Part shown: positions 1 to 11,939 of the stretch, one piece after another | Numbering within the stretch: the stretch's first letter is position 1 | Layout: each line of letters starts with the position of its first letter | Source: Platerodrilus igneus | Lineage: Eukaryota; Arthropoda; Insecta; Coleoptera; Lycidae | Direction of reading: 5' to 3' | Length of the DNA: 64,000 bases | Assembly (NCBI GenBank): GCA_036346225.1 | Contig: JARFIW010000966.1 | Coordinates: 2,108,001-2,172,000, forward strand | Position numbers and translations under genes: made by a program | Notes under the pieces: model-generated | Seen by the model: the letters and a program-made list of their open reading frames with translations, nothing else | What the model was told of the DNA's origin: nothing | Databases searched by the model: none

Positions 1-2330
1 CAGTTAATCGTTGAGCCTGCAGTATCCATGTTTAAAGAGGACGATTCTAAGATTTTCAATCGGAAAAGATCATATCATTATTTAAAATTTTTTAAATATC
101 TGAAGAACTTGAACACGAAAACATCGGAGTTGTCTCAAAAACATTGCATTAGGGTAACAAAATTGACATGGATATTCCTTGCACTAATTCCGCTATGGTT
201 TCTTATTCGAAAGAGATTTTTGTATGTTTCCCTCAGCCACTTTTTAGGAATTACAACTCTACTACCTTTTCAGGAATAACATATTATCGCCATTTCCTGC
301 CAAAATAATATTGGATATTCTTCGCAATGTATTCGGCGCAGGTTTCCGAATTTTATAATTTTAGCTATTTTGCAATAAACAGCAGAACTTACCTTATGGA
401 ATTGCGATTCATGAAATGTTTTTGCTTTTTTAATCCAACAAGTGTTTCAATTTTCGGAGTAGGTCTGCTTCCTAAGTACACTTTTCTAAAAAAATGTAAA
501 CGCAGGGGGTTCAATCGCTACAAACTGCATGAGAAAAACATTTTTTGCTGCTGGGAATAAACAGCGATCATGTCATTTCGAATAACAACGTCTTTAATTT
601 TTATACAACATTTTAGTTCTAAAGTTAAATACATCCGATGATATACTAATAGCTTGTTAGTATAAAATATAACTAGCAGGTCTTCAAAACCACAGAAAAT
701 TGCTTGTGTCTATAAAAAGTGTTGGGCTAGTGTTTATTCCAAAAGTTTTGAAATTTCTGTTCTAGAAAAATATAGAATTCTTTGGTTTCTATTCTTCGAG
801 GGAAAATGTTTTTTCCAACATAGAAAATGTGATCCATGAGGTGGAGGATTTTATATTTTCAGTTTGTTCCTGAAAGTAAGTCAAGAACAAATTTTCAGCT
901 GATTTAGAGGCTTCTTTATTGCGGCACCAAATTTTAAAGGCACAGTGTACTTATATGCACAGATCTTTAGACTTTTAAGGTAACATTGTGTCATTTGCTG
1001 AATTCGTCGCCTCCTGCAAAACTAGTGGTGTGTATTACTCCAAAATAGACGTATCCCAGAAGTACACAAAACTGATTTATATAAAAGTTAATTTCAGTAT
1101 CAACTTAATTTTGAAATTTTTGAACCCATTTCGATTTTGTTTACTTTTAATTAATAATACTATTGTTGGATTATTCCATTGAATAAGGAATTCAAAAGTC
1201 TTTATAAAGAGAGCTTTAGAAATGTTTCCGCTTTTCATACTTGAAAATCAAACTGCAAAATTAATTCAAACTCGTTTTAATTACTTTTAAATTAAAGAGT
1301 AGGCTTTGAGTTCTTATTTATGACAAGCAACAGTTTGTAAATGCGCACTATCCGCTCCTTCAGACTAATTTAGCCTGGAATTGAAATTTTCAATTACTCA
1401 CTGGAATATTTTTCCTAAAATAGCGTTGATTTCGTCTGCGATTCTTTACACTAAAACATGTGGGTTGGATGGTTATGTGTTAAAAACCATACTTTTTAAG
1501 TAGTTCCGTAGAAAAAGATCTACAAGATTGAGACTTCTCGGTGGCCAACCGATGTCTCCTTAGCAATTTTTCATTGTTCTGCAGAATTTAGGTCGTTTGG
1601 GGTGATCATTGGACTTTATCTCTCGCGCAACACAATTTTGTAGTGTGAAAATATAAATCTTTGCAAATAGTGCGAAGCACCGTGGATTTGTTCAAAGTTA
1701 GAGAAGCCGTGCATAATGGCAGTGCCTGTCGTGGATTGACCATAACAGAATGGCGATCGCACTCGACATTCATGATCGTTTTGGGTGTTCTTTTACGTCC
1801 TATTGATTTATCCGGCACACCCAGTGCTTTACGAAATTGGTATTTGTACTGACTGAAAAGTGTGGTACCGTGACCATCGATCTCCGAGACTTGTACAAAC
1901 TACCTTTTAATACAGTTTGGAAAATTATCCAACATCGCCGTTAAAGTAATATAAAATATATGAAGTACTTCTGGCCAACCCAAAAAGTACAGATGCAATC
2001 TTAGGCAAAATACGACATAAATTAGATTAACCTCAATTATCTAGCATCAATCATATCTCCCTGTAAGCATAATCATATACTTCTAAAACCTGTTCTACTC
2101 CTAACCATGCTCCACCATCCAGATGAGCTTCAAAATTCGTCAAACTCAGCAGAAGTTATCCCAAACCAATTAATTTTAGTCATTAAAAATAATTGAAACC
2201 CTAACCTTTCAATGTGCATTATCAGGTCAATCAAATTCACCCACAATTTACTGATCCTACAAACACACAAAGCATCTGACATTTCTTCCATATCCTCTCT
2301 CAATAAATTCATCTACACAACTTCAAAACA
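1..2330. other. AT-rich stretch without recognisable gene
   Basis: I see only short open frames with no recognisable motif. The short overlapping frames on both strands near 1606-1852 match no family I know. No repeat shared with the rest of the window was noticed here. Confidence 0.6.
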
Positions 2331-2639
2331 ACCTCAATTAATCATCTTTGACGTCGACTAGGACATTGATTCAAATGATTTAATTAGTTTCATATTCCAG
2401 CAAAGCGGCTTAGAACGTCATACTACGCTCTATGCTCTATCGCATGAAGAATCGAACGCTATACGTAGATCTAGAACCACACTAAAATATCATCGTAAAT
2501 GTTTCTATCAAGGCAAGAACTCTCCTAAGTGCGACTACATAAAACCTCATAGGATACATACAACTCGTTCAGAATCCGGGATTTACTGTGCATCTCGCGG
2601 TGCTAAAACTACCAGAGGTTTGGACACTATGCGATGGTA

Positions 2640-2790
2640 TAAGTCTTGTAACTTGTGGAAAATGTGCCAGTTCCAACAAACTAAAACATGCGTCCAGCCA
2701 CCAATTGCACCCTTACTTGTGTTAACTACAAAAGAATTGGAAAAAATAACGAACACCTCGTAACTGGCACTGAATGTCTTTGCTACAATT
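2640..2790 (+). pseudogene. LINE ORF1 (gag-like) zinc-knuckle remnant
   Basis: Read with frameshifts, the segment shows a CGKCA block followed by a second Cys/His-rich block that includes CVNYK and a later TECL. The spacing resembles the paired CCHC knuckles at the end of ORF1 in R1/Jockey-type LINEs, which bind element RNA. Some zinc ligands are changed: a Tyr stands where a Cys is expected after CVN. Position directly upstream of the endonuclease supports the call. It is a broken remnant. Confidence 0.5.
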
Positions 2791-3145
2791 AACCTCTCCA
2801 AATAGCAAAGCAAGGACTAGACTATGCATTATAGACCTCTGATAATCCGCTCGCATTCCCCCCAATTAAATAACCAATACCGTTTCTAAACCTCGTACAA
2901 ATCAACTTACAACATTCCCAAACTGCAACACTAGAACTGGTCTCACTACTAAGAAAAATAAATACCACATAGCACAGTTTCAAGAGCTGTACGTCATACA
3001 AAATACAATATCGGACCTACCACCACAATATACACTCATAAAATATCCGAAACTCGTAAACAGAAACTAAACTGCAGTAAACCTTGTAAACAACACCAGC
3101 ACAGACACTTTACGTAGCAACACTCTCAACACAGCCCATCATTGC

Positions 3146-3540
3146 ATGCCAACTGATCCTGTATATCATAGCTGGGAACTTCCAATACGGCTTAGACATG
3201 CGGACCTTTCTGAACTGGCTAGACACATTCCAGAAGGACAAACTCATTATCTTCGCTGTAGATGCGAATACAAAATCTATCTTGTGGCACAACATCACTA
3301 CAGATCCGAAAGGAGTATTTCTAAAAGATTTTTCGGCATACCATGACTTAAACATACATAACAAGTACACGGCAATCACACCGTACGAAGCAATTCTAAC
3401 ACTGATGTGACATTGACAACTCGTGCCTTCGCATAATACATCACAGACTGGAACGTTATTGGTATAACATCTGTCAGTGACCATAGACCAATAATAAACA
3501 AAATTACATCAAACCAACCTAACAGAGTTTACTTTAAAAC
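3146..3540 (+). pseudogene. LINE endonuclease (EEP type) remnant
   Basis: The frame at 3198-3410 reads through a DANTKSILWHN block and a DPKGVFLKDFSAYHDLNI block. These match the central part of the APE-like endonuclease that nicks target DNA to prime reverse transcription. After a frameshift near 3400 the SNTDVTLTT and SVSDHRPII blocks follow; SDH contains the catalytic Asp-His pair. The N-terminal catalytic part is scrambled between 3146 and 3200. There is a stop near 3435. Identification as LINE endonuclease is secure; activity is not expected. Confidence 0.8.
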
Positions 3541-4084
3541 CAGACTATACAACTCAAAAAAAGAAAACTATAAACTTTAGTAAAAGAGCGATTAATAGAT
3601 ATAACACCACAAACCCACGTTGGACGTTTTTCCAAGCACACATCATCAAAACTATCATAAAAGACGCAACTACACAAACCATCCCCCCACAGACACACTT
3701 CTTTAGCTCAAACAAGTGGTGGAACTCTGACGTGACATGAATTCGCAAACAACTGAGCCAAGCCGGAAGACACTTCCAAAAGGCCATGGGAATTCAGAGA
3801 GAGATGCTGCGAACAGCATATACACACCTACGCAACAAGTATAAGGACAACATACGTTCAACTAAACACCAACATACACAAAAATACCAGAAGACACAAA
3901 AACCCGTGGAACACCTACAAAAAAATAGTCTCATTAACACATTACAAGCCTTAACCACACCACATCACACCTTACACATGATCCGCCACCCACCAACACG
4001 CGATAGTCGATTCTAGACATTCTAATACCACCCGTAGGATATTATGACTCGACAACAAATAAACTTTATTGACACCAAAAATAC

Positions 4085-4200
4085 ACTACCAAACGCATCA
4101 ACTAACAATGCAGTTCGACCAGGGGACATATACAACATAATTACCACTTTACGTAAAAATTAAGCACTTGGACCAGACAACAACAAACGCACTGATTCCA
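4085..4200 (+). pseudogene. LINE reverse transcriptase N-terminal fragment
   Basis: The plus strand reads RPGDIYNIITTLRKN, a stop, then ALGPDNN. This matches the linker and first conserved block (usually K-A-P-G-x-D) that opens non-LTR reverse transcriptases. One in-frame stop lies in the block. Nothing further of the polymerase domain is visible, so the element was truncated here. Confidence 0.6.
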
Positions 4201-4299
4201 AAACCATATCCTATATTACTTAAATAATCTGAATCAGATAGTACGGCCAGATGGGTGACCGGAGTTTTAGAACTCTGGTCACGTGTCTGCTGTCAATTA

Positions 4300-5865
4300 A
4301 TCACAACTGAAAACACACATGCTTCTACTCAAAGGCAAATTAGACCTCAGAAGACCTCCCACCATATGTCTAGAAGGAAACTAGCTCAATTACTCAAAAT
4401 CGGTAAGGTATTTGGGTATGCACATGAAAAATAATAAAATTAAACGTGCACGTCACACATCTTGGAAATAAAATTAAATTACATCTTCGCAACCTACAAA
4501 CCTGACCCCCACGCTCACATTCACTTTCACTACATACACCGACACTTATTATAACAACGTAACATTACCAATCGTACCATAAGCTGCAGACTGCTAGTTT
4601 CAATACATCAATTTACACCACAGAACAGCTCTCCATTCGACAACATGATACTCTCAACTTTCATAGGGAATACAAGAAAATTCAAACTGAAGATTTTTAT
4701 TTGGAGCTCTCTAGAGATCTCCTGGCAGAATTTCTAGAATGCCTCCAATAAGGGTAGACTCACTTATAAGATATTCCTGATACTCACAGAAATCCCAGAC
4801 CACATCCCTTTATATCCCCGGTCTACAATACAATTTTTCATTGGACGCGAGTTATATATCCCCCAAATTAGAATATATGTGTAATCAAATGGAAGTATAA
4901 AATCTTAAGTTAGGTTGTTACAATGTATAATTAAAGAACACATTACAAAAGGTTAATGGAAGTTCATAAACCAGACATGATAACGGATACGAATACTTTG
5001 TATTCCAGACGTAACATAACATTGCAGGTGCAGGTAACAATAAATTGTAAGAAACTTATTGTTAGAATTAGGATTACTAAGAAATAATAATTTGTATTGT
5101 ATAAGGAAAATAGGAGACATGAGCTCTAGAGTTCGCACAAGCAATGTGAGGGGCAGGGATAGAAGAAATACCTCCAGGAGCCCCAGATGGCGAGTCAGTC
5201 TCGATCTTCACAACTTTATCATTGTTGGTTGTTCAAGCAACTCAATTCTGTTTAATTAATTTAATTAGTGAAAAGTAACTTTGATTGTTAAACGTTAATA
5301 AATATAACGCGACCACTTGCTAAATTCAATTGTATTTTCTGTTTTAATAAAAATCCATAGAAGAGTTTTTGCGAGAAACCTTTCTAACAAGCCGCTCCAA
5401 GAGGTCCAAGATCTATCTCACGGCAGCTTCAATGTCAAACTCATTGAATTCAACCTCACAGGCACCGATCTGTGCGCTTTTAGACAAACAGGCATCCAAT
5501 GCATCTACTATACACTCACCTACTAACCTTAGACATTACTCAAGACCTGAAACATTTAGATCCCAACACACTCCTACCCTCCATCAATTGTCTAACTACA
5601 CATTTCCCATATCCTTTCAACTCCACTTGCACAGTGTAGCGTACGTAAATGTTGTGCCGTACAAACACAGTGGCGGTTCAGCGCTCACCCTCAACAAACC
5701 TTATATTACAATATACTTTCACTTTGCGACAGATAAACTTTTGAACTCCCCTTTTGTCATGTGTCCAGCTACCATTATATGTTACACATTACATTTATTT
5801 GTTATTTAGTTTACAAGTAGAAATAGGAATGGGGCTAGGTAGGATAGATATATTCGTACACACAT
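4300..5865. other. No supported gene; one 146-codon open frame
   Basis: An open frame at 5369-5809 (plus, 146 codons, rich in Ser, Thr and His) has no recognisable motif and is not backed by promoter or splice signals. I treat it as chance. The rest is AT-rich with no repeat I can name. Confidence 0.5.
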
Positions 5866-5870
5866 TTATA

Positions 5871-5956
5871 CCTGATTTCCGGCTGCCGATGGTCTGGGTA
5901 TAGGTGCCGTAGGTCAGGTCGCCAATTCAGCTCCTGATTTCCGGCTGCCGATGGTC
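5871..5956 (+). repeat. 24-bp direct repeat pair, 62 bp apart
   Basis: An identical 24-bp sequence beginning CCTGATTTCCGG and ending CCGATGGTC occurs at 5871-5894 and 5933-5956. The second copy is enclosed by a short inverted repeat (AGCTCC ... GGAGCT). The region is GC-richer than its surroundings. Function unknown. Confidence 0.85.
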
Positions 5957-6403
5957 GGGAGCTGAAAAGGAAGATAGGGTTTAGCTTAGGTTAAGATTGT
6001 GAACTATGGGTCTTCAACCGGGTACTGTTAGTTCGTAAAATTTAGATAGGATCTGCACTTATTTTCCCGATTTCTAGTACTCCGAAGTCTAGAAACTTGC
6101 ACCGTAGAGCCTACAACACAGCCCTTAGTCTCTGGCGATCTGAGACGAGAGCTGTGAAAGTTTTTTAATATTTAAGTTTACTAACTGTAGAACTAAGGAA
6201 TAACACCTAAAAAATACAAAGAAAATAAGTGGGTGCCTTTGGCCTGAGTATTAAATAACAATGAATGCCTGTCTGTCTGTCTGTATTTGGCACATTTCTC
6301 ATGCTCGTTAAACTAAAATGTGGCCTGTGAAGCGTATAACAACAGCGTAAGAATCGTTACTTTTTAAAACACTTTTTAAAAGTGTGCAGCGGTCCCATGT
6401 GCG
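5957..6403. other. No gene; short (CTGT)n tract
   Basis: A short CTGT run lies near 6268-6285. An imperfect hairpin (ACACTTTTTAAAAGTGT) sits just upstream of the SINE at about 6369-6385. No coding signal was seen. Confidence 0.5.
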
Positions 6404-6682
6404 CAATTCCGTGGCGTAGTTCGTGTACGTATGACTATTATGCACAAGGTCCCGGATTCGAATCCCGGCAGCGTCCGCTTAAAAAATGTTAGACGAGCAT
6501 TTTTCACAAAAATACTTTTTCTCTCGGATGAAAGGTAAAATGAAGTTCCCTTGTATGAGTGTTGACACGCACGTTCAAAATCCTTATCTTGCTTGGAACA
6601 GCAAGGGTTCGGCAAAATAAAATTTTTTTCAGGTAAATGAAACTCGCTTTCTGGCCAGGTGGAGCATTGGAATATCAAATCT
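6404..6682 (+). mobile_element. tRNA-derived SINE, copy A
   Basis: The head carries an A-box-like CGTGGCGTAGTTCG and a B box GGATTCGAATCCC, the internal RNA polymerase III promoter of a tRNA. The body shares landmarks with copies B, C and D: CGAGCATTTTTCACAAAAATA, then CACGCACGTT, then CTTGCTTGGAACAGCAAGGG, and a 3' end near GGAGCATTGGAA. It is diverged, and no clear target-site duplication is visible. The long minus-strand open frame across it (6376-6789) is a by-product of the SINE sequence. Confidence 0.85.
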
Positions 6683-6689
6683 AGTGCAG

Positions 6690-7190
6690 TTCCGTAAAAC
6701 GATTCATCGCCACTAAAGTACACAAACCCACAAGCATTTAACACCACTTCCCTTCCATTGCTGTTTGGCGCGTAAACTGTCACATTCATTGCATACTACC
6801 CCCTCGCAGTTACGAATTGAGAAATATAATAAATTAGTTTCTGAATTACAAGAGTTGATGTTGACATATGATGCACAAAAAAATTCGTAGCTTATATATT
6901 CTTAAAGCATTTAAATTTTAAAAGATAGATTAACTTTAGAAGCCCCAATAATAATTCATATTTTCTAAGCAGTTGGGAATGTTATGCCAGTATTCTAAAT
7001 AGCTACCTGTAACAATAATTAATAATAGAATTATTGCCCATTTCGAAGGACCTGCACCTTGCCGAAGTTGTAGTTTACTGGAACAAGTGAAATGGCGTGC
7101 GTGTTCTAATAAACTAAAGGACCAAACTACAGTTCTAACGAAAGTAGTAGGGTCGTTAGTGAGCAACCAGACTAAGACAGGTCCCCGAAA
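6690..7190. other. No recognisable gene
   Basis: AT-rich spacer between SINE copy A and LINE copy RTE-1. Minus-strand frames here are short and motif-free. Confidence 0.5.
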
Positions 7191-7388
7191 GAGGGCAGTG
7201 GCTCTATCGGTACTTAGATTCGCAGAGACCCTAGGGGTCGGTATGGCAGTCTAATATACACTACCGCAATGTGGAAGGCAACGTGAAACCACCACATTAC
7301 CTGTCAGCTACACAGCGTACATAAATTGAAATAAACATGATGGCATTCCCTGGGGGTAAAAGATTCTGGAGTTAAAATAGTCCCCCAT

Positions 7389-7709
7389 TTGGATCTCCGG
7401 AAGGATGCGATCGGAAGGAGTGTCGGGAACATTTTGCGAGTCGGAGTGTGGAATGCTAGAAGTATGAACCTAGTAGATAAGTTAGAGAACCTGAAAATTG
7501 AAATGAATAAGTTAGCACTAGACATAGTAGGGATAAGCGAAGTTCGGTGGCCAGAGGCCGCTTATAAATTTACAAATTTAAAAAAAAGAAACAGAAAAAG
7601 GCACTTTGACTTTGAGAAACTAAAAGACAAGATATTCAAGAAAGATTCGAGAAAAAGTAAAATGAATTGCAGAAAGATATCGGGAGAATATATGATACTA
7701 AAGAAGTAG
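7389..7709 (+). pseudogene. RTE-like endonuclease N-terminus
   Basis: An open frame of 106 codons. Residues 17-56 (RVGVWNARSM ... GISEVRW) are the first strands of the APE-like endonuclease, including the Asn and Glu metal-binding positions. After VRWPE the expected middle and C-terminal catalytic part (with SDH) is missing, and the frame jumps to Lys-rich linker sequence. A second frame at 7667-7915 carries the linker to the reverse transcriptase (WNNIKSTLDIAARDILGY). It is an internally deleted remnant. Confidence 0.75.
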
Positions 7710-8399
7710 AAACAGAATGGAATAACATTAAATCCACCCTAGACATTGCGGCCAGAGATATTCTGGGGTATACACAAAAAGATGATAAGAAACCACGGAC
7801 AACAAAGGATATCCTGAATTTAATACAAGAAAGACAGAAATACAAAAATAAATCAGACGAAACAGAGATACAAAGCCATAAAATGGGAAATTATTTGCAA
7901 ATGCAGGAAAGCTAGAGAACAACGGATTGATGAAAAGTGTAAAGAGGCACAAACTAAGCTGGAAATAGGAAAGACAGACGGAGCATACAAACTAATTAGA
8001 ATCAATTTAAGGGATATAAAACCGTATAGCAAAAAAATAACGGACGCAAGAGGAAACGTCATTCTAGAAAATGTAGAAAAAGTGGGTAGATAGAAAGAAT
8101 ATATAGGTAATTCATATGCAGGAGAGGAACTAACAGCATTACAACAGGAATCAGACATTGAAAATGATGGCTTGGAATATCCTATACTTAGAGATGAGTT
8201 TGAATTAGCATTAAAAGGTACAGATAAGATGCAAGCAGAAACTTTAAAAGCCGCTGAATAAGGAGTAACAGAACGTCTCTTCCAACTTGTAAGCTATATG
8301 TATGAGACAGACCCAAAGATTTCAAACGTAACATCATAGTAACTATACCAAAAAAGAAATGCGCAGATAGATGTGAAAATTTTCGAACAATTGGTTTGA

Positions 8400-9120
8400 C
8401 AGCACACGTGTCAAAATATTAACTAGAATTGTACAAAGACAAATGGATAAACAAATTGAAGAAATACTAGGAGAAGATCATTTGGGTTTAGTGGAAACAG
8501 GGGAACACGGAAGACTATTTTAGCTCTGAGAGTGATAATGGAGAAAACAATAAAAAAATGGAAAAGCGTGTATATAGGGTTTGTAGACCTGGAAAAAGCA
8601 TTCAACAATGTGAAATCGAAAAAAATGTTCAAAATACTCAAAAAGATTGGAATGAGTTATAGGGATAGACGAATTGTACATAGCTTATACAAAGAGCATT
8701 AATTTTTAACTTTTACATTGAAGAGGGAATAAATACTGTCAAATGCAGAAAGACATTTGGAATTACTATACATGGACAAAAAATTGATATGCTTAAATTT
8801 GCAGATGATATAACGGTATTAGCATCTAGCAAGGAGGGCACAGCACTTTACGGCTGTGAAGAAAAAGGTAGAAGCCTTTGAAATGTGGTGCTACAAACGT
8901 ATGATGAAGATATCATGGACAGACAAAGTGAAGAACAAAGAGGTACTAAAAATGGTAGGAGAAGAAAGGAATATGTGGAAAACGATAAAAAATAAGAGAG
9001 ATAGGACGACAGGCCACATACTACGGCATGAGGGAAAAGTGCGGAATATATTAGAAGCAGAGATAGGAAAAAGAGAGGTAGACGTAGACCTACGTTAGAC
9101 TATTGCACACAGATAGTGAA
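8400..9120 (+). pseudogene. RTE-like reverse transcriptase and C-terminal domain remnant
   Basis: Motif A reads GFVDLEKAFNNV near 8578-8613, keeping the catalytic Asp. The YADD-type box reads KFADDITVL at about 8795-8821, keeping both Asp residues. After a frameshift near 8840 the 8856-9098 frame gives the element's C-terminal block (EAFEMWCYKRMMKISWTD, then TGHILRHEGKV). Several stops between 8400 and 8760 break the polymerase. Confidence 0.8.
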
Positions 9121-9169
9121 AGATGTAGGATATGAGAATTTTAGGGAAATGTATGGAACGTCCCGTTTT

Positions 9170-11130
9170 AAGTTTTATAACTCATTGCAATTTTTAGAAT
9201 CTTTTTAACATAATGCTCTGTGGTTAGAAGCCTTTGAATCTCTCCTTTGGTTAGATATTTTACTGAATTGACATTTGTCAAGTTGTTATTGTTGAACTAT
9301 ATTAGTTGATGCACATTAATTTGCTTTTGTTCATAAAAAGTGGTTTAATTGTGGGAAAATGTTATCTAACCTAAGGGCGATAACGAGCCCATGTGGTGGC
9401 TCTTCCTTCTTATTGATCCAGCCTTTGAATTGTAACGACGAACTTGGTGCGTAAGCAAACTTTATATCGCTTATTTGAGCGGATTCTTGCTTACTACCTT
9501 GGATAAAATTAATCTTTTTGATGTTTGTGAGTACGAAAGTTAATGATTACGCCTTTGGCGGATTTCACGTCGTTTTGATTAATACTATTGGGTTGGCTTT
9601 CACTCAGTTCGTGAAGCACATTTTTGTGATGTTTGTTATATTCTACCCACATTGTTATGTGGTAAGTAATAGCTTTGTATCACTTCTTGTTCTATGTATT
9701 ACATGAATTTTAGGGTTCAAATCTAGGTTCAAATTTAAGTCCAAGTTTACGTCTGCGTGCGAGTCCAAGAGTAATTGCATATTTTAGGTTTAGCAGTTCC
9801 AATTTAAGTAGATGCACATTTGTGAAGATTCGTTTAAGTAATCGTTCTGGTGGTATTACGATTACCCAACCTCGACAACTTACTGAAATAGATGGTATTG
9901 AAGCTCCCGACGAAGAACTAATTATTGATACAATAAGTTCCATCTGCTGGACTACCGAAATATTAATCGAAACCTGTTGGAGTTATCTGTGGATGAATAT
10001 TACACCTAAAGCGATTTTGTGTGACTACCTTTAAGTGGTGTAATCCTGTTAAGTTGGATTTGGAATCCCGGACTGCTACTGGTGCATTGGAATTACTTCT
10101 TGAGGTAGTATACTTCCTTATTTAAGTGTGTTGTTTATGTTCTGTTGAGATTATTAGATAAATATTTTTGTGTATGCAACCTTATATGCACCATATTATT
10201 ATTTTGCTTTGCATGCAACCATACTTACACCTGTGTGTAAGGTGGGTTGCGATAATTAACGTAAAATCTGTATTTATGATAAAAATTATTTAGGTATTAG
10301 TGTCTGAATGCTTCCATAGCGAGTGCTGTGTTCTTATGATTGTTGCTAACAACTCGTTAATGCGTTCCAGTGATTTATACATATTGATTGTAAATCTAGT
10401 CACGAGCTTAGACCCTTGGTTAAATTATTACTCACTTGAGTTATGCTGTTACAGCTTACTTAGTGGCCACCAAGTCTGCGTATCCGATTATTACTTAGTA
10501 CGAGTTATTTTTGCGTACGGGCTCGTGCCCGGATATTCTTAACACCATTGCGTTATTACTGTTAAATATTATTTATACAATCACCTGGAGTAAACATATA
10601 TTTGCTTATTGTGAGCACTTAGCTTGGTTAATTTTCTCTTGAATCATTTAGGTTTGAATCTTGTATGTTTGATTATTTGTAGAATTATTTGTTCTAGTGA
10701 AATTTATATTTATGTGTTTGATTTCATATTTGGCATTGTAGTTACTTCAATAAATTCAGGTTTAATTCTGTGCCCTGTTAATTTATTGATATAGTGAGTT
10801 ACCTTGGGGTTTCGCCCGAGAATAGTGGAACATTTCTCGTTGATTCTGCTTGCTCCTGTTCCTGGCGCCCATTAATAAAATAGTTAGTTTTGACTTATTG
10901 GACCTTTCTAGTGGTTCCTTATGGTCCTTGAATGCGATTCTTTACCCATCGCCCTGATGAGTCTTTTCTGAGCTATGCCGGAGCACTATTTGTCATCGTA
11001 ACGTTAAGGAACCCATTATATCGATTAGTTATCGAATTTTTACCGTGACATGTACAGGCTAGTTCAACCAATTTGAAGATGGAAAATCTTATGACCAACA
11101 AAAAATAACTATACTTAAACCTGATGGTTA
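9170..11130. other. No supported gene; T-rich
   Basis: A long T-rich stretch. Open frames at 9518, 9822 and 10300 (plus) are 62-80 codons without motifs. A TGGCGCCCA sequence near 10863-10871 resembles an LTR-element primer-binding site, but no LTR could be delimited around it. Confidence 0.45.
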
Positions 11131-11138
11131 TTCTAAGC

Positions 11139-11421
11139 AACTACAGGTATTGGTTTTGCAATACTCTCAACTAATGTTAATTGTGCGAATCGTTACTCTA
11201 CATATTCTGTGTTCAAGACCAGTATGGCTGAAGGACTTATCAGAACAATTGAAGGTATGTCGTACAGAAGACTCTATTTACAAGGAAATTATGAATGGGT
11301 TGATGTATTGCAAAAACTAATTGGTGAATACAACAATCGATCGACAGGAATCACCCCTATTGAGACTGAAGCGCATCTAGAAAAGGTTAAACTTCTTGCG
11401 GATAGTGGAGTCACAATTTAA
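11139..11421 (+). pseudogene. DDE integrase C-terminal catalytic fragment
   Basis: Read continuously from about 11148, the frame holds LSTNVNCANRYSTYSVF and then SMAEGLIRTIEGMSYRRL and NYEWVDVLQKLIGEYNNR, ending at a stop after 11418. This matches the end of the rve-type integrase core found in Polinton/Maverick, Ginger and related large DNA elements. The Glu of MAEG sits where the third catalytic acid is expected. The first two Asp blocks are missing, so it is 5'-truncated. A related fragment lies at 58530-58620. It may belong with the polymerase elements further right, but it is about 23 kb away, so linkage is only inference. Confidence 0.65.
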
Positions 11422-11559
11422 AAGAACTTGCTAAAAATTGGAGTGCGATTATCTAAATATAAAACGTTTTTTTCTAAAGGGTTTTTACCCAATTGGGCTA
11501 CGGAATTATTTAAAGTGGTACAAATGTAACAAACAAGATCTGTTACTTGCTTCAGGATT

Positions 11560-11930
11560 TAAATAATAAACCAATCTTGGGCGCCCTTAACGGCGAGGAG
11601 CTGCAGGTTGCGAATTCTCCAGACACTTATTTAGTTGAAAAGTGCTTAAGAAGAGAAACAAGGGGAGAGGATTGCTGATTAAATGATATGGTTTCAAGGA
11701 TGCAACGAGGGAAACTCAGAATAGCATAGCTGTATGAGCCTTTTTTTCAAAGTTTCAAATTACAGTATTAAACTGTTTAGCATTGTAGAAAAATTTAAGT
11801 AACCTACCAATCTTGGGTACTTTCTACAAGGAGTATCTGCAGGTTAGGAATTCTCCAGACACTTATTTGGATAAAAAAGCGCTGTGGAAGAGAAGCAAAA
11901 AAGGAGAATTGTTAATTAGTGATAAAATGT
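11560..11930 (+). repeat. Diverged tandem repeat, about 236-bp period
   Basis: Two units align at about 11571-11690 and 11807-11930. Shared landmarks are CCAATCTTGGG, CTGCAGGTT, GAATTCTCCAGACACTTATT and an AGAGAAGCAA-like block. They lie directly after the integrase fragment and may be part of the same lost element. No coding frame spans both. Confidence 0.75.
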
Positions 11931-11939
11931 GTTTTAATT

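Larger units (their letters stand above)
2340..4300 (+). mobile_element. R1-clade-like non-LTR retrotransposon remnant
   Basis: Three pieces lie in the expected LINE order on the plus strand: gag-like zinc knuckles (about 2640-2790), an apurinic-type endonuclease (about 3150-3530) and the very start of a reverse transcriptase (about 4085-4200). Several frameshifts and stops separate them, and the reverse transcriptase is lost after its first conserved block. R1-clade and related elements share this architecture. The exact clade (R1, LOA or Jockey-like) cannot be settled by eye. No poly-A or target-site duplication was found, so the outer limits are approximate. Confidence 0.7.
7190..9165 (+). 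mobile_element. RTE-like LINE, copy 1 (degraded)
   Basis: The order is a 5' leader shared with copy 2 (GGTATGGCA..CCACCACATTACCT), an endonuclease start, a linker, a reverse transcriptase and a conserved C-terminal domain, then the family tail (about 9095-9165). The style (RVG.WN.RSM endonuclease, FADD polymerase box, EAFEMWCYKRMMK C-terminal block) is that of RTE/BovB-type elements, which database annotation often calls craniofacial development protein-like. Much of the endonuclease is deleted and the reverse transcriptase is broken by stops and frameshifts. The (ATG)n terminus seen in sister copies is missing. Confidence 0.8.

Noticed and set aside
5369..5809. 146-codon plus-strand frame
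   Set aside because: Low-complexity composition, no family motif, no promoter or splice context. Length alone does not support a gene.
6376..6789. 137-codon minus-strand frame
   Set aside because: It is the antisense of SINE copy A plus flank; similar frames appear over the other SINE copies on the matching strand.
10300..10542. 80-codon plus-strand frame
   Set aside because: Leu/Ser/Tyr-rich with no motif, in T-rich DNA; likely chance.
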